A stretch of DNA of 16,938 bases, from contig JANLIP010000047.1 of the NCBI GenBank assembly GCA_024654165.1, positions 1-16,938 of the forward strand. Direction: 5' to 3'. Shown piece after piece: positions 5,925 through 13,901 of the stretch. This DNA is from Candidatus Kaiserbacteria bacterium (GTDB lineage Bacteria > Patescibacteriota > Minisyncoccia > Phycocordibacterales > UBA2100). The notes below the pieces were generated by a model that did no database searches, had not been told where the DNA came from, and worked only from the letters and a program-made list of their open reading frames with translations. The translations under genes were made by a program, and so were the position numbers. Numbering within the stretch: the first letter of the stretch is position 1; the number at the start of each line of letters is the position of its first letter.

Positions 5925-7204
5925 CAAAGGTAGTCCATCGGATTCAAGTATCCGGAAAGCGGGGCTACCGGCATAAGCGCTCCGGAGCAAGGCGTCTTTT
6001 TGTTCGTCGCATCCCCTAGTTTCATTATTTGCGTTGCCGAAGAGACATATACGCCAAAGTGCAGGTGCGGGCCCGTCGCATAACCGGTTTGCCCGCTGTA
6101 TCCTATCAACTGCCCCGTGCCCACAGATTGCCCCCCATAAGCGTTAATCTCCGATAAGTGTGCGTATAGCGTGGCTAGGCCGTTATCATGCTTTATAAGC
6201 ACCCACCTGCCGTATGAATAGCACCCCTTAACTAAGCCGGTATCGCCCACGCCTGCAACTGTGCCGGTAAGAGAGGCTTTTACAGGCATGCCGATTTGAG
6301 CCCCAATGTCAATTCCATTGTGCCCTTTTCCGTTATAACCGCCCGCAAGAGAGAAAGACGTATTGCCGAATTTTTGCGTAATCCGCACTTTATCCAAAGG
6401 CCAATTAAGAATTCCTTTTCCTGCCGGTGTTATCTTTGAAGGATCAATGGTGTATTGCAATTTGGATTGCAGGTCTTGGAGCGCGTTTTCAAAAACAGTC
6501 TTAGCGGCTTGTTTCTGCGCAAGTATCGCTTGGAAATTTGATTCCTGCGATTTCGTTTGAGCAAGAAGCTCGCTTTGAGCTTTTTTTGTAGCGCTCAATG
6601 AGCCCTGTTGTGCAACCAGGGTTTTTTGCTGTTTTACAAGATCCGCCCGCTTGCTTTCTGCGGTTGTCTTTGTCTGAGTTAGGGATTGTTTTTGCTTGGC
6701 TAGCTCTGATATATCTTCGGAAATGGCTTCCCGTATTCTTGCCGAAGAATCAATGTCAGCCCAAACCCCGCCCACATCTGTGGCCGACAAGATTTGAATG
6801 GCAAGGGATTCTGTCTCGCTTTCGCTTAGCCGGCGAATAGTTTCTGCAAGCCCTTTTTTGTTGTTGGCTATGGAATGTTCCTTCAGCGCAATCCCCTGCG
6901 ATAATTGTTTTATTTCCAATTCCGTGGTGGCGATGCGTTTTTTGGTTGCGCTGATTGAAGCTGTAAGTTTCTTTAGAGATAGATTCAACTGGTCAACTGT
7001 ATTCTGCAGTGTTTGCTTTTTTGATGAGGCGCTCGCAAGCTGTGCCTCGTATTGCGCTATCTCTGCATTCAGCTGTTCAATTTCACGGTTCTGTTCGGAT
7101 ATTTGCTGTTGTATTTCCTCGGCCGTGTCTCCCATGACGGCAATGGGAGAAAATATCACCGCGAGGGTTATAAACGTGGCGAAGATTTCAGTTCTTTTAA
7201 TCAT
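5924..7204 (-). CDS. EnvC-like M23 (LytM) peptidase with coiled coil
   Basis: The 426 residues begin with a signal peptide or anchor (MIKRTEIFATFITLAVIFSP, likely cleavage near residues 22-26). A long Gln/Glu/Lys/Ser-rich coiled coil follows (about 27-115 and 165-250), then a C-terminal LytM domain (about 265-426). The zinc-site motifs are present: HNGID (His295, Asp299), YAHLS and HLHFG (His380, His382). It is therefore probably an active peptidoglycan endopeptidase rather than a degenerate EnvC that only activates amidases. It should act outside the membrane in wall remodelling during division. Its ATG overlaps the gltX stop (ATGA), so the two are translationally coupled, and it is the last gene of the minus-strand cluster. 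Confidence 0.9.
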   Translation of the reverse strand: MIKRTEIFATFITLAVIFSPIAVMGDTAEEIQQQISEQNREIEQLNAEIAQYEAQLASASSKKQTLQNTVDQLNLSLKKLTASISATKKRIATTELEIKQLSQGIALKEHSIANNKKGLAETIRRLSESETESLAIQILSATDVGGVWADIDSSARIREAISEDISELAKQKQSLTQTKTTAESKRADLVKQQKTLVAQQGSLSATKKAQSELLAQTKSQESNFQAILAQKQAAKTVFENALQDLQSKLQYTIDPSKITPAGKGILNWPLDKVRITQKFGNTSFSLAGGYNGKGHNGIDIGAQIGMPVKASLTGTVAGVGDTGLVKGCYSYGRWVLIKHDNGLATLYAHLSEINAYGGQSVGTGQLIGYSGQTGYATGPHLHFGVYVSSATQIMKLGDATNKKTPCSGALMPVAPLSGYLNPMDYL

Positions 7205-8562
7205 AATGCAATCTGATTAACCGCAGATTCGATTCGTCCGATCACGGCGTCCTTTCCTATTATAGAGGCTATTTGAAAAGGGTCCGGTGACTGCTTCCGT
7301 CCGGATAGAGAATAGCGCAATGGCCACAATACCTCCCCCCTCCCCTCGCGTGAGGCGTAATCCCAAATCGCGGTTTTTATCTTTTCAGGATTATTGAAAG
7401 AATTTGCTGGAATTCCAACGATTATTTTCTGTAATTCCTTTAGATGTTTTTCCGCATCCTGCAAGTTCCCGCCTTTTCCCGGTATTTCATCCGTAGCAAG
7501 AACAGGGTTTGCAAAAAAGTAATCAAGCTCGCCCTCTGCAATAAGCGCTCTCAAATCTCCCCACACATGTATCCGCTCGCGGACAAGATTTAGAATTGAC
7601 TTGCCCGTTTCTTCGCTCCACTTTACCTCGCGCACAGCAAGCGAAGATTCCATGATAGCAAGAGCGCCTCTCTCAAATTCTTCCGCGGGCATTTTCAAAA
7701 GATAACTGCGGTTGAACCAGCGCAATTTCTCCATATCAAATACAGCTCCGCTTTTGTGCAAATCGGCTATCTCAAACTCTTGTATCATTTCTTCAACAGA
7801 CATAATTTCTCTTTCCGATTTTGGAGTCCATCCAAGCATGGCGATGTAATTAAAAAACGCTTTAGGCAAGTATCCTTCTTCCCTGTAGCTTTTGACCGAT
7901 GTATCCCCTGTGCGTTTGGATAGTTTTGATTTGTCGGAGCCAAGTAAAAGCGGATAGTGCGCGTATTGCGGTCTATCATATCCAAGGCTCTCCTGTATAA
8001 GGATTTGGCGCGGAGTATTTGAAATATGGTCGTCTCCGCGAATAACATGCGTGATGCCCATCTTTGCATCGTCAACAACTGCGGCAAAGTGATACAGCGG
8101 ATCATCCGCGGAGCGCGCTATTACAAAATCCCCTAGCTCTGTCGTATCAAAGGTGATTTCTCCCCGTACAAGGTCGGTAAACGTGACTTTTGTGCCAGGG
8201 TTTTTCAAGCGAACCACGTTCACTATTTTGCCAGGCTCTTTTTTGCTGTCTTCTGCGGAGACGTATGCTCGTCTTGAATCAATTAACGAATGAAGCGCCG
8301 TTCGGTATATTTCGGTCCGCTCCGATTGCCTGTAAAATTCATCCCACTCAAGGCCTAACCAATGCAAAGAATCTATTATGTCGGTCTCAAACTCTTTTTT
8401 GCTTCTTTCTTTATCCGTATCTTCGCTTCTAAATACGATTGTGCCATTATTCTTTTTAGCAAAAAGGAAATTTATTATTGCCATCCGCGCGGTGCCCACG
8501 TGGCAGTATCCCGTCGGGCTGGGAGGCAGGCGTACGCGTACACCGCTGAAATTAGGGGTCAT
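7201..8562 (-). CDS. gltX: Glutamyl-tRNA synthetase
   Basis: This class I synthetase charges tRNA-Glu. Motifs are RLPPSPTGYCHVGTAR (HIGH-type signature HVGT), FRSEDTDKERS, HVIRGDDHISNTPRQILI and SKLSKRTGD (KMSKS-type loop). The C-terminal half is the helical anticodon-binding region, ending IESAVNQIAL. Two starts are in frame: ATG 8583 (460 residues) and ATG 8562 (453). The upstream seven codons lie inside an inverted-repeat arm (8563-8589), and the family normally begins a few residues before the VRxRxxPSPTG motif, so 8562 is preferred; this is a judgement. No Shine-Dalgarno is seen for either. In species without GlnRS it would also mischarge tRNA-Gln for GatCAB, which cannot be judged here. 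Confidence 0.94.
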   Translation of the reverse strand: MTPNFSGVRVRLPPSPTGYCHVGTARMAIINFLFAKKNNGTIVFRSEDTDKERSKKEFETDIIDSLHWLGLEWDEFYRQSERTEIYRTALHSLIDSRRAYVSAEDSKKEPGKIVNVVRLKNPGTKVTFTDLVRGEITFDTTELGDFVIARSADDPLYHFAAVVDDAKMGITHVIRGDDHISNTPRQILIQESLGYDRPQYAHYPLLLGSDKSKLSKRTGDTSVKSYREEGYLPKAFFNYIAMLGWTPKSEREIMSVEEMIQEFEIADLHKSGAVFDMEKLRWFNRSYLLKMPAEEFERGALAIMESSLAVREVKWSEETGKSILNLVRERIHVWGDLRALIAEGELDYFFANPVLATDEIPGKGGNLQDAEKHLKELQKIIVGIPANSFNNPEKIKTAIWDYASREGRGEVLWPLRYSLSGRKQSPDPFQIASIIGKDAVIGRIESAVNQIAL

Positions 8563-8693
8563 ACCTGTCACACGAAATGGCATTGTTTCTGCAATACCAA
8601 ATTCATTATCTTGTTAAACGAGTTAGTAGAGAGATATATCAGATAAAATCTCGAGTCCTGAAACCATTGCCATGCCATTTCGTGTGTACAGGT
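8563..8693. repeat. Long inverted repeat in the murG-gltX gap
   Basis: The core arms are 8563-8582 (20 bases) and 8673-8693 (21 bases), identical in inverted orientation except for one extra base. With a six-base bulge and one further mismatch they extend to 8563-8589 and 8660-8693. The right arm overlaps the last base of the murG stop, and the left arm covers the upstream candidate ATG of gltX and ends next to the downstream one. In the transcript it would form a long stem in front of gltX. Confidence 0.75.
8568..8678 (-). CDS. Possible 36-residue upstream ORF of gltX
   Basis: A frame starts in the 5' arm of the inverted repeat (ATG 8678) and stops in the 3' arm (TGA 8570-8568). It encodes a Trp- and aromatic-rich peptide (starts MAWQWFQDSRFYL, ends LQKQCHFV). 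It overlaps the longer gltX start in another frame. No similarity is recognised and there is no Shine-Dalgarno. It matters because the murG leader has the same layout; coding status is unproven. Confidence 0.25.
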   Translation of the reverse strand: MAWQWFQDSRFYLIYLSTNSFNKIMNLVLQKQCHFV

Positions 8694-9835
8694 CATATCG
8701 TCTCATGCTCTAGGGCAATATCAATAATTGCAGAAGCGATTTTCTTTGCACTGTCTCTTCGCGAGAAATTGCGGGCGGATTCAGACATTCTTTCCTGCAA
8801 TGCCTTATCGCCTAAGATTCTGTCAATTTCAGCAAGCAGAAGGTGCTTGGTCAAATTTTGCTGTTCCAGCACTACCGAAGCGCCCGCGCGCGCAAAAGAA
8901 AAGGCATTTTCTGTCTGGTCGTGAGAAACGTCCAATGGAATGGGGATTAATATTGAGGGCATTCCCCAGCTGGCGATTTCAAAAATCGTTCCGCTCCCTG
9001 CGCGCGCGATTACAAGCGATGTAATTCCGGCGGTCATTCGCAGTGCGAGCGTGTTCAAAAGCCCAAAGGCCCGGTACCGCTTTTCATGGTCGCTATTTCT
9101 AAGAACCAATCGGGCAATGCGCGTGGCCTCAACAAGATTCGCGGTTCCCACTTGGTGTACGACGTTATACCGGCTTACTAGTTCCGGCAATGCGTCCAAA
9201 ACTGCGTTGTTAATCGCCACTGCGCCCTGCGATCCGCCCATGATAAATATTGTGGGCACTGATTTCTCAAGCCCGAGGAATTCATAACCGCCTTCGCGCG
9301 CAGGACTTTCAATCTCTTTTCGTATGGGGTGGCCGGTTCGAGCTATTATGTGCTGGACTTTCTCGGAAAACTGTTTGGCTGCATCCGGGTGCGCAATTGC
9401 AATCAGTTGCGCAAATTTTGACGACCACAGAGAGACTCGTCCAGGAGAGGAATCAGCATCATAGATTATCACCGGGATTCTAAGCAGGCGCGCCGCAACA
9501 AGCGCGGGATACGCGGCAAACCCGCCTGTAGAGAAAATCACGTCGGGGTAGATGTTGAACATCTTAATTGTCCCGAGGATTATGCCCCAAGCAGTTTTAA
9601 ATAAGCCGAAAAAATTAAGCGCGCTTCTGTAATAGCGCACGCGCCCGGCGGTTGTCTCGTAATGCTGTATGTCATGTTCCCGAAGCGCAAGCGCGTCAAA
9701 AGGCTCCGGCCCGATGTAATAGAGCTCTGGCTCAATCAGCCGCCGTTCTTTTGCAAGGTCTTCCAATGCTTCAGCGACGGCTATAAGCGGGTAAAAATGC
9801 CCGCCGGTTCCCCCTCCTGTGAGTGCGATTCGCAT
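8693..9835 (-). CDS. murG: UDP-GlcNAc:lipid I N-acetylglucosaminyltransferase
   Basis: MurG is the GT28 membrane-associated enzyme that adds GlcNAc to lipid I to give lipid II. Signatures are GGGTGGHFYP (residues 7-16), GGFAAYPALVAA, IYDADSSPG (in place of the common HEQN stretch), FIMGGSQGAVAIN at the start of the donor domain, RAGSGTIFEIASWGMPSI and HDQTENA. The 380 residues are slightly longer than the ~355 of E. coli. The start ATG 9835 is followed at once by the GGGTGGH strand, so it is well placed, but it lies inside the 3' arm of an inverted repeat and has no Shine-Dalgarno. It follows mraY and ftsW, the genes for the steps before and after it. Confidence 0.95.
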   Translation of the reverse strand: MRIALTGGGTGGHFYPLIAVAEALEDLAKERRLIEPELYYIGPEPFDALALREHDIQHYETTAGRVRYYRSALNFFGLFKTAWGIILGTIKMFNIYPDVIFSTGGFAAYPALVAARLLRIPVIIYDADSSPGRVSLWSSKFAQLIAIAHPDAAKQFSEKVQHIIARTGHPIRKEIESPAREGGYEFLGLEKSVPTIFIMGGSQGAVAINNAVLDALPELVSRYNVVHQVGTANLVEATRIARLVLRNSDHEKRYRAFGLLNTLALRMTAGITSLVIARAGSGTIFEIASWGMPSILIPIPLDVSHDQTENAFSFARAGASVVLEQQNLTKHLLLAEIDRILGDKALQERMSESARNFSRRDSAKKIASAIIDIALEHETI

Positions 9836-9975
9836 ACCCGTACACTAAGTGTGCCGTAATTCCCGATGTGAAAAATCCAGCGACCACTGGGGTGTGTCGA
9901 TAAAAGAGTATGCCCCTTCAGAATGATTGTGTTTATTCATGGCAAAGCAACGGCACACTTGGTGTCCGGGCATGC
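9832..9975. repeat. Long inverted repeat in the ftsW-murG gap
   Basis: Arms of 26 bases, 9832-9857 and 9950-9975, match at 23 of 26 positions in inverted orientation; one of the three differences allows a G-U pair in RNA. They enclose 92 bases. The left arm contains the murG start codon and the right arm contains the start of a 42-codon frame. Flanking direct repeats are not evident. Confidence 0.75.
9845..9973 (-). CDS. Possible 42-residue small protein or leader upstream of murG
   Basis: This frame runs from ATG 9973 to TAG 9847-9845, with a His-rich N-terminal half (MPGHQVCRC, then AMNKHNHSEGAYSF) and a C-terminal part DTPQWSLDFSHRELRHT. The composition looks protein-like: acidic, aromatic and basic residues are mixed, with no low complexity. 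A strong extended -10 box lies exactly 6 bases before its ATG. Start and stop each lie in one arm of the inverted repeat. I cannot assign a family. It could be a leaderless leader peptide controlling murG, a small protein or a mobile-repeat relic. Confidence 0.35.
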   Translation of the reverse strand: MPGHQVCRCFAMNKHNHSEGAYSFIDTPQWSLDFSHRELRHT

Positions 9976-9979
9976 TTCC

Positions 9980-9988
9980 ATTTTAACA
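9980..9988 (-). promoter_or_regulatory. Candidate extended -10 promoter inside the cluster, upstream of murG
   Basis: On the minus strand TGT-TAAAAT (9988-9980) is followed by 6 bases and the ATG at 9973. TTGACC (10011-10006) lies 20 bases upstream of the -10, too far for an ideal -35, so recognition would rely on the extended -10. It would give murG, gltX and the peptidase a promoter of their own. Confidence 0.5.
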
Positions 9989-10011
9989 TAACTGTTTGCG
10001 GGGGCGGTCAA

Positions 10012-11112
10012 TTAATAGGAACGACGAGAAACGTTTAAGAGGATTCCGGCGCTCGCAAGCGAAATCAGCATGGCGCTTCCGCCCTGGCTTATGAATGTAA
10101 GCGGTATCCCGGTTAAAGGAAGTATGCCGAGCATCGCTGCCATGTTGATAAAAGCTTCAATGCCCAGATATCCGGATATGCCTATGGCAAGCAATCCCCC
10201 GAACATATCAGGCGTATGCGACGCAATGTTAAAACCGCGCAAAGCAAAAAGAAGAAATAAAATAACAATGGATACCCCTCCCACAAAACCAAACTCCTCG
10301 CCAGATACGGCAAATATTGAGTCTCCCATGGGCTCCGGAAGATATGTGAATTTCTGAACTCCTTGGCCGAATCCTCTTCCCCAAAACCCGCCGGAGCCTA
10401 TGGCTATGAGAGATTGTTTTATTTGATACCCTTCAGCCTGTTGATTTTGTGCCGGATGAATAAACGTCATCACCCTGTCTTTTACGTAGGGTTTCCACAT
10501 CATTAAGATGCCTAAAGCAATGGGAGCCATGCACAACACAATCAGAATGTGGCGCCAGGGGGCGCCAGAAGCAATATAAACAGCAAGTACTCCGGCCACT
10601 ATGATGCCTAAGCTCCCAATGTCTGGCTGGAGGATAAGGATTGCAGATGGAACTGCTAGAATTGCCAAAAAACCGCCAAGTCCGTGGTATATAGAATTAA
10701 TGCGCGCATGTACTGTAGTAAAATATGCGGCGGCAAAAATCACGGCGCCGATTTTTAAAGTTTCAGCTGGCTGAAAAGACACGCCCCAAATATCTATCCA
10801 GCGCTTCCCTCCCCCGTATTCCATTCCTATCTGCGGAATAAACACCAGGGCTGTTGCTATGAGAGACAACACATAAATATACGGGGCCAATGTTCGCCAA
10901 TGCCGGTATTGTATAGAGCTGGCGAAAACTAAACAGATCAATCCTGCTCCAACACCCAAGACAAGATGATTGAATGCTACAGAAGAAATGTTTCCGTTTC
11001 CGCGGGCAAGAAGGCCAAATGCGGCGGAAGAGAATATTAGCGCCCCTCCTACAACCAGCAGTGTCATCAAAAGCGCCAATGGCCTGTCAATATGTGTTCG
11101 TGACTTGCTCAC
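10012..11112 (-). CDS. ftsW: SEDS-family peptidoglycan glycosyltransferase FtsW
   Basis: This polytopic membrane enzyme polymerises lipid II into glycan strands with a partner PBP. From GTG 11112 it has 366 residues and about ten hydrophobic segments. SEDS motifs are GGGKRWIDIW with FQPAETLK, LQPDIGSLGIIV, the extracellular-loop region YLPEPMGDSIFAVSGEEFGF, and GIPLTFISQGGSAMLI near the end. The GTG overlaps the mraY stop as GTGA, giving coupling, and is preferred over an ATG at 11208 that would prepend 32 non-family residues from within mraY. FtsW rather than RodA is favoured by the position between mraY and murG; sequence alone does not separate the two here. Confidence 0.9.
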   Translation of the reverse strand: MSKSRTHIDRPLALLMTLLVVGGALIFSSAAFGLLARGNGNISSVAFNHLVLGVGAGLICLVFASSIQYRHWRTLAPYIYVLSLIATALVFIPQIGMEYGGGKRWIDIWGVSFQPAETLKIGAVIFAAAYFTTVHARINSIYHGLGGFLAILAVPSAILILQPDIGSLGIIVAGVLAVYIASGAPWRHILIVLCMAPIALGILMMWKPYVKDRVMTFIHPAQNQQAEGYQIKQSLIAIGSGGFWGRGFGQGVQKFTYLPEPMGDSIFAVSGEEFGFVGGVSIVILFLLFALRGFNIASHTPDMFGGLLAIGISGYLGIEAFINMAAMLGILPLTGIPLTFISQGGSAMLISLASAGILLNVSRRSY

Positions 11113-12179
11113 ACATGCAATGCGCCTGTTATGGCGATTATTACTCCGGCAAACGCAAAAATAATGGAAAGAATCCAATAGCGCATAACCACTTTGGAGC
11201 CGGGCCATCCGATTGCCTCAAAATGATGATGAAGGGGCGCAATGCGGAATAATTTTTTGCCGAAGAATCTTTTTGATATAACCTGGGCTATATCTGATGC
11301 GACGGTCGCCACAAGCAATGCGCCAATGATAGGCAATACTGCTATGCCTATGCCGCCGCCCAAACTGTCTGTCATAAATGCGATGACGGCTATTGTGAGA
11401 GTAAGACCCATTGTCCCTGTGTCCGACATATAAAATCGCGCTGGAGGGATGTTAAACCATAAGAACGCGAGCAACCCGCCTAGCAGTGCCGCAGAAAAGG
11501 CCGCCAAATCTATCTGATCTTGCACAAAGGCAATAATGGTATACGAGGCAAAAACAGAGGCAAAGACTCCGCCCGACAAGCCGTCAATGCCGTCTATAAC
11601 TCCGCTTGCATATACCGCAAGAGACATCAATACGAATAGCGGTATCACAAGCCATCCTATAAAAACAGGAGCTCCAAAGGGTATGCCCACGACGCTTACC
11701 CCGAGTTTTGCCCAGAACCACCAGCCTATAAAACATGACAGAAGGATTACTGTGAAAAGGCGTATCGCAAGAGGCAGACCGTTCCCTCCCGGGCGTATTA
11801 CGAGCAGGTCGTCTATCAGCCCCGCGAATGCGCCAATAAGCAGTGCTGCAAGCGGTATCCATGTTTGGCTTCGGCTTAGGAAGCTTAATTTCAATATCTC
11901 GGCGCTTGGCACAAACTTGGCGACAATTGCAATGCCCACAATGGTAAGCAAGAGAGATGCCCACACAATTATCCCGCCCATGCGCGGAGCGCGCGTCTCA
12001 TTTGCCTCGTGCAGGCGATTGAATTCCTGCGCGCGGGAACCGTCCAATGCGCTTTTTCCGGGGCTTTTTTTCCACGCCTTATATTTATACAGGTAATGCG
12101 TAATGATGGGGGCAATGGCAATTCCTACGAGGAATGAAACTGTCGCGGGCACTAGTACTCGTACAATGTCGGAGAACAT
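11109..12179 (-). CDS. mraY: Phospho-N-acetylmuramoyl-pentapeptide transferase
   Basis: MraY transfers phospho-MurNAc-pentapeptide to undecaprenyl phosphate to make lipid I in the membrane. The 356 residues carry about ten membrane segments and the family signatures: ETRAPRMGG (usually TPTMGG), LIDDLLVIR (Asp123, Asp124), SGVIDGIDGLSGG, RFYMSDTGTMGL and the cytoplasmic HHH loop APLHHHFEAIGW. All catalytic acidic residues are present. It starts 12 bases after the carboxypeptidase stop and overlaps ftsW, fitting one operon. MurF and MurD, often next to mraY in wall clusters, are not here. Confidence 0.95.
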   Translation of the reverse strand: MFSDIVRVLVPATVSFLVGIAIAPIITHYLYKYKAWKKSPGKSALDGSRAQEFNRLHEANETRAPRMGGIIVWASLLLTIVGIAIVAKFVPSAEILKLSFLSRSQTWIPLAALLIGAFAGLIDDLLVIRPGGNGLPLAIRLFTVILLSCFIGWWFWAKLGVSVVGIPFGAPVFIGWLVIPLFVLMSLAVYASGVIDGIDGLSGGVFASVFASYTIIAFVQDQIDLAAFSAALLGGLLAFLWFNIPPARFYMSDTGTMGLTLTIAVIAFMTDSLGGGIGIAVLPIIGALLVATVASDIAQVISKRFFGKKLFRIAPLHHHFEAIGWPGSKVVMRYWILSIIFAFAGVIIAITGALHV

Positions 12180-12191
12180 AATGTTTTTGAA

Positions 12192-13247
12192 TTATTGATT
12201 TGTTTGCGAAATCGCTTGCTGTGTTTTTGCAATAAGAATCTTCATGTCTTCAAAGCGGCCTTCTCGCGTGGAACCAAGTACAACTGCGACGATTGGATGC
12301 GCAGGTCCCACATCAAAAACTATTGCTAAATTACCGCCGGCCAGATCCGTCGCGCCGGTCTTGCCCATTATAAGCCCGGGAATATCTCCCAGGGCTTCGT
12401 TGGTGTTAAATGCCCGAGTTTTTGAATTTCCATTTGGCGACGTAAACAGCAAGCCCCCCTCGGCAGTGCCTGCAAAGACGGCGGTATTCTCCTTAGCCGC
12501 GTACGCAAATAGTTTTGCCATATCTCCAGCTGACCCATAGGCACCCGATAAAGTTGCGCTTACATCCAATCCGCTCACGTTTAAGAAATATGTGCGGACT
12601 AGCCCAAGTTCCTGCGCGATACGGTTCATGCGCCAAAGCGCTGCTTGTCCTTCCGGCGCCTCTTTAAACCTTTCCCGTATAGCCCTGTCCGCAGACAATG
12701 CCAATATTTCCGCGCCTGCGTTTGAGGATGCAATTAGAGTGAAGCCAGCAACATCTTTAACCGACCACTTCTCGCCCTTTGCCAGGCGTTCAGCGCTTCC
12801 CTTAGGCGCCGTGTCATAGGGAATTGTGATTATTGTCTCCAGGGGCAGAGCTTCGCTTACCGCAAGCATGAGCGGGACTTTCGTAAGAGATGCCAGAGGC
12901 AATTGTATGTCGGGATTCTTTGAGTAAAGCACTTTCCCATTAAGCATATCCGCTACGATGGCAGATTTTGCAGTCAAAACTAGGCCCTCAAAAGAATCTT
13001 GCGCAGTGACAACAGCCGCTTCTAATGCCGTGCGCGGGGCGTGTTTTGTGCTCTCGTATTCTAAAGTGATTGCTACGGCTCCAAGAAAAAGAATTGCTAA
13101 AGCAAGAGACGGCAGAGATGCCCATTTCATTCCTTGCCCCGCTTCTTGCACAGGCTCGCTTGGCATAAATTGTTCTATCGGTATTGCCGTTGATTGGACA
13201 TCCGGCAGCGCTTCTGGCACTGTGTCTTTTTTTTGTTCTTCTGGCAT
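12192..13247 (-). CDS. Membrane-anchored D-alanyl-D-alanine carboxypeptidase (S11, PBP5-like)
   Basis: A penicillin-fold serine peptidase expected to trim the terminal D-Ala from wall peptides. The 351 residues have a cytoplasmic, Pro- and Glu-rich tail (1-40), one membrane helix (about 43-62) and an external catalytic domain. The three active-site motifs are intact: S-L-T-K (Ser120, Lys123), S-S-N (174-176) and K-T-G (296-298). The N-terminal helix anchor replaces the cleaved signal peptide plus C-terminal amphipathic anchor of E. coli PBP5. It lies 21 bases after scpB and 12 before mraY. A D,D-endopeptidase activity or a class-A-like beta-lactamase relative is possible but less likely, given the S11-like SxN and KTG context. 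Confidence 0.88.
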   Translation of the reverse strand: MPEEQKKDTVPEALPDVQSTAIPIEQFMPSEPVQEAGQGMKWASLPSLALAILFLGAVAITLEYESTKHAPRTALEAAVVTAQDSFEGLVLTAKSAIVADMLNGKVLYSKNPDIQLPLASLTKVPLMLAVSEALPLETIITIPYDTAPKGSAERLAKGEKWSVKDVAGFTLIASSNAGAEILALSADRAIRERFKEAPEGQAALWRMNRIAQELGLVRTYFLNVSGLDVSATLSGAYGSAGDMAKLFAYAAKENTAVFAGTAEGGLLFTSPNGNSKTRAFNTNEALGDIPGLIMGKTGATDLAGGNLAIVFDVGPAHPIVAVVLGSTREGRFEDMKILIAKTQQAISQTNQ

Positions 13248-13268
13248 ATCAGGATTTATGAACTAGAT

Positions 13269-13856
13269 TCATCCTTGGATTGGGGCCTGCGCCTGTGTTG
13301 TTTCAAATGCAGATAATTCTCCGGCGATAACGGCATATTCAGGAAGATGCTTTTTGTCCGTTACGCCAAGGTAAGCCAAGAGTTCTGTTGTCGCGCTATA
13401 AATATATTCTCGCGCGTCATTAGGATTCCCTGCGCGCTGTGCCAGCCCTCTTGAAAGCAGGGTTCTTAGGCTGGTGCTCGTGTTCACTCCTCGTATGTAA
13501 TCAATCTGCGAGCGCGTGGATGGACCGCGGTATAAAAGTATTGCTAATACCTCCAAACCGGCATCGCCTATCTCGCGCGCAAGCTCCCGCTCATTTTCCG
13601 CGCGAATCGCAGGCGCGCATAAAGCAGAGACGGCAAGGCTGACTTCGTCTTCGGTTCTCACGAGGTTTATCGCGCTCCCCTCCCTGCTTTGCTCTAACGC
13701 CTCCATGGCCGAGTCAAAATCCGCGTCGGAACATCCCAGGATTTGTTTCAATTTTCGCACCGAAAGCGCTTCGCCTTCGGCAAAAAGGAACGCCTCCGCC
13801 TTTAGAGCGAGCTCCGCAATACTTTTAACTTTTTGGGGTTGTGTTTCTGTTTCCAT
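13269..13856 (-). CDS. scpB: Segregation and condensation protein B
   Basis: ScpB is a winged-helix dimer that binds the ScpA kleisin and, with SMC, organises and segregates the chromosome. The N-terminal winged helix reads LALKAEAFLFAEGEALSVRK. The second winged helix has LEVLAILLYRGPSTRSQIDY, IRGVNTSTSLRTLLSRGLA and YIYSATTELLAYLGV, ending HLPEY, all typical. The 195 residues are normal. A -10-like TAATAT (13873-13868, minus) lies 11 bases before the ATG, so a very short leader and a local promoter are possible. No Shine-Dalgarno is seen. The gap to scpA holds an AGGCAAT heptad array. Confidence 0.93.
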   Translation of the reverse strand: METETQPQKVKSIAELALKAEAFLFAEGEALSVRKLKQILGCSDADFDSAMEALEQSREGSAINLVRTEDEVSLAVSALCAPAIRAENERELAREIGDAGLEVLAILLYRGPSTRSQIDYIRGVNTSTSLRTLLSRGLAQRAGNPNDAREYIYSATTELLAYLGVTDKKHLPEYAVIAGELSAFETTQAQAPIQG

Positions 13857-13880
13857 AATTTTTCACTATATTAAAATCCC

Positions 13881-13901
13881 ATTGCCTGATGCCTATTGCC
13901 T
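13881..13901. repeat. AGGCAAT heptad array at the scpA-scpB junction
   Basis: On the plus strand ATTGCCT, GATGCCT and ATTGCCT follow one another (13881-13901), with degenerate units on each side (AAATCCC at 13874, GCCTTGT at 13902). The period is exactly 7. The scpA stop codon (13895-13893) lies inside it, and the last residues of ScpA (QGRQ) are encoded by the array and its edge. Confidence 0.65.

Noticed and set aside
8563..8700. tRNA or T-box riboswitch upstream of gltX
   Set aside because: No cloverleaf, CCA end, T-box sequence or specifier loop is seen; only the inverted repeat.
11113..11208. N-terminal extension of FtsW from an upstream ATG
   Set aside because: The 32 added residues come from within mraY in another frame and do not look like SEDS sequence; the GTGA overlap gives a normal length.
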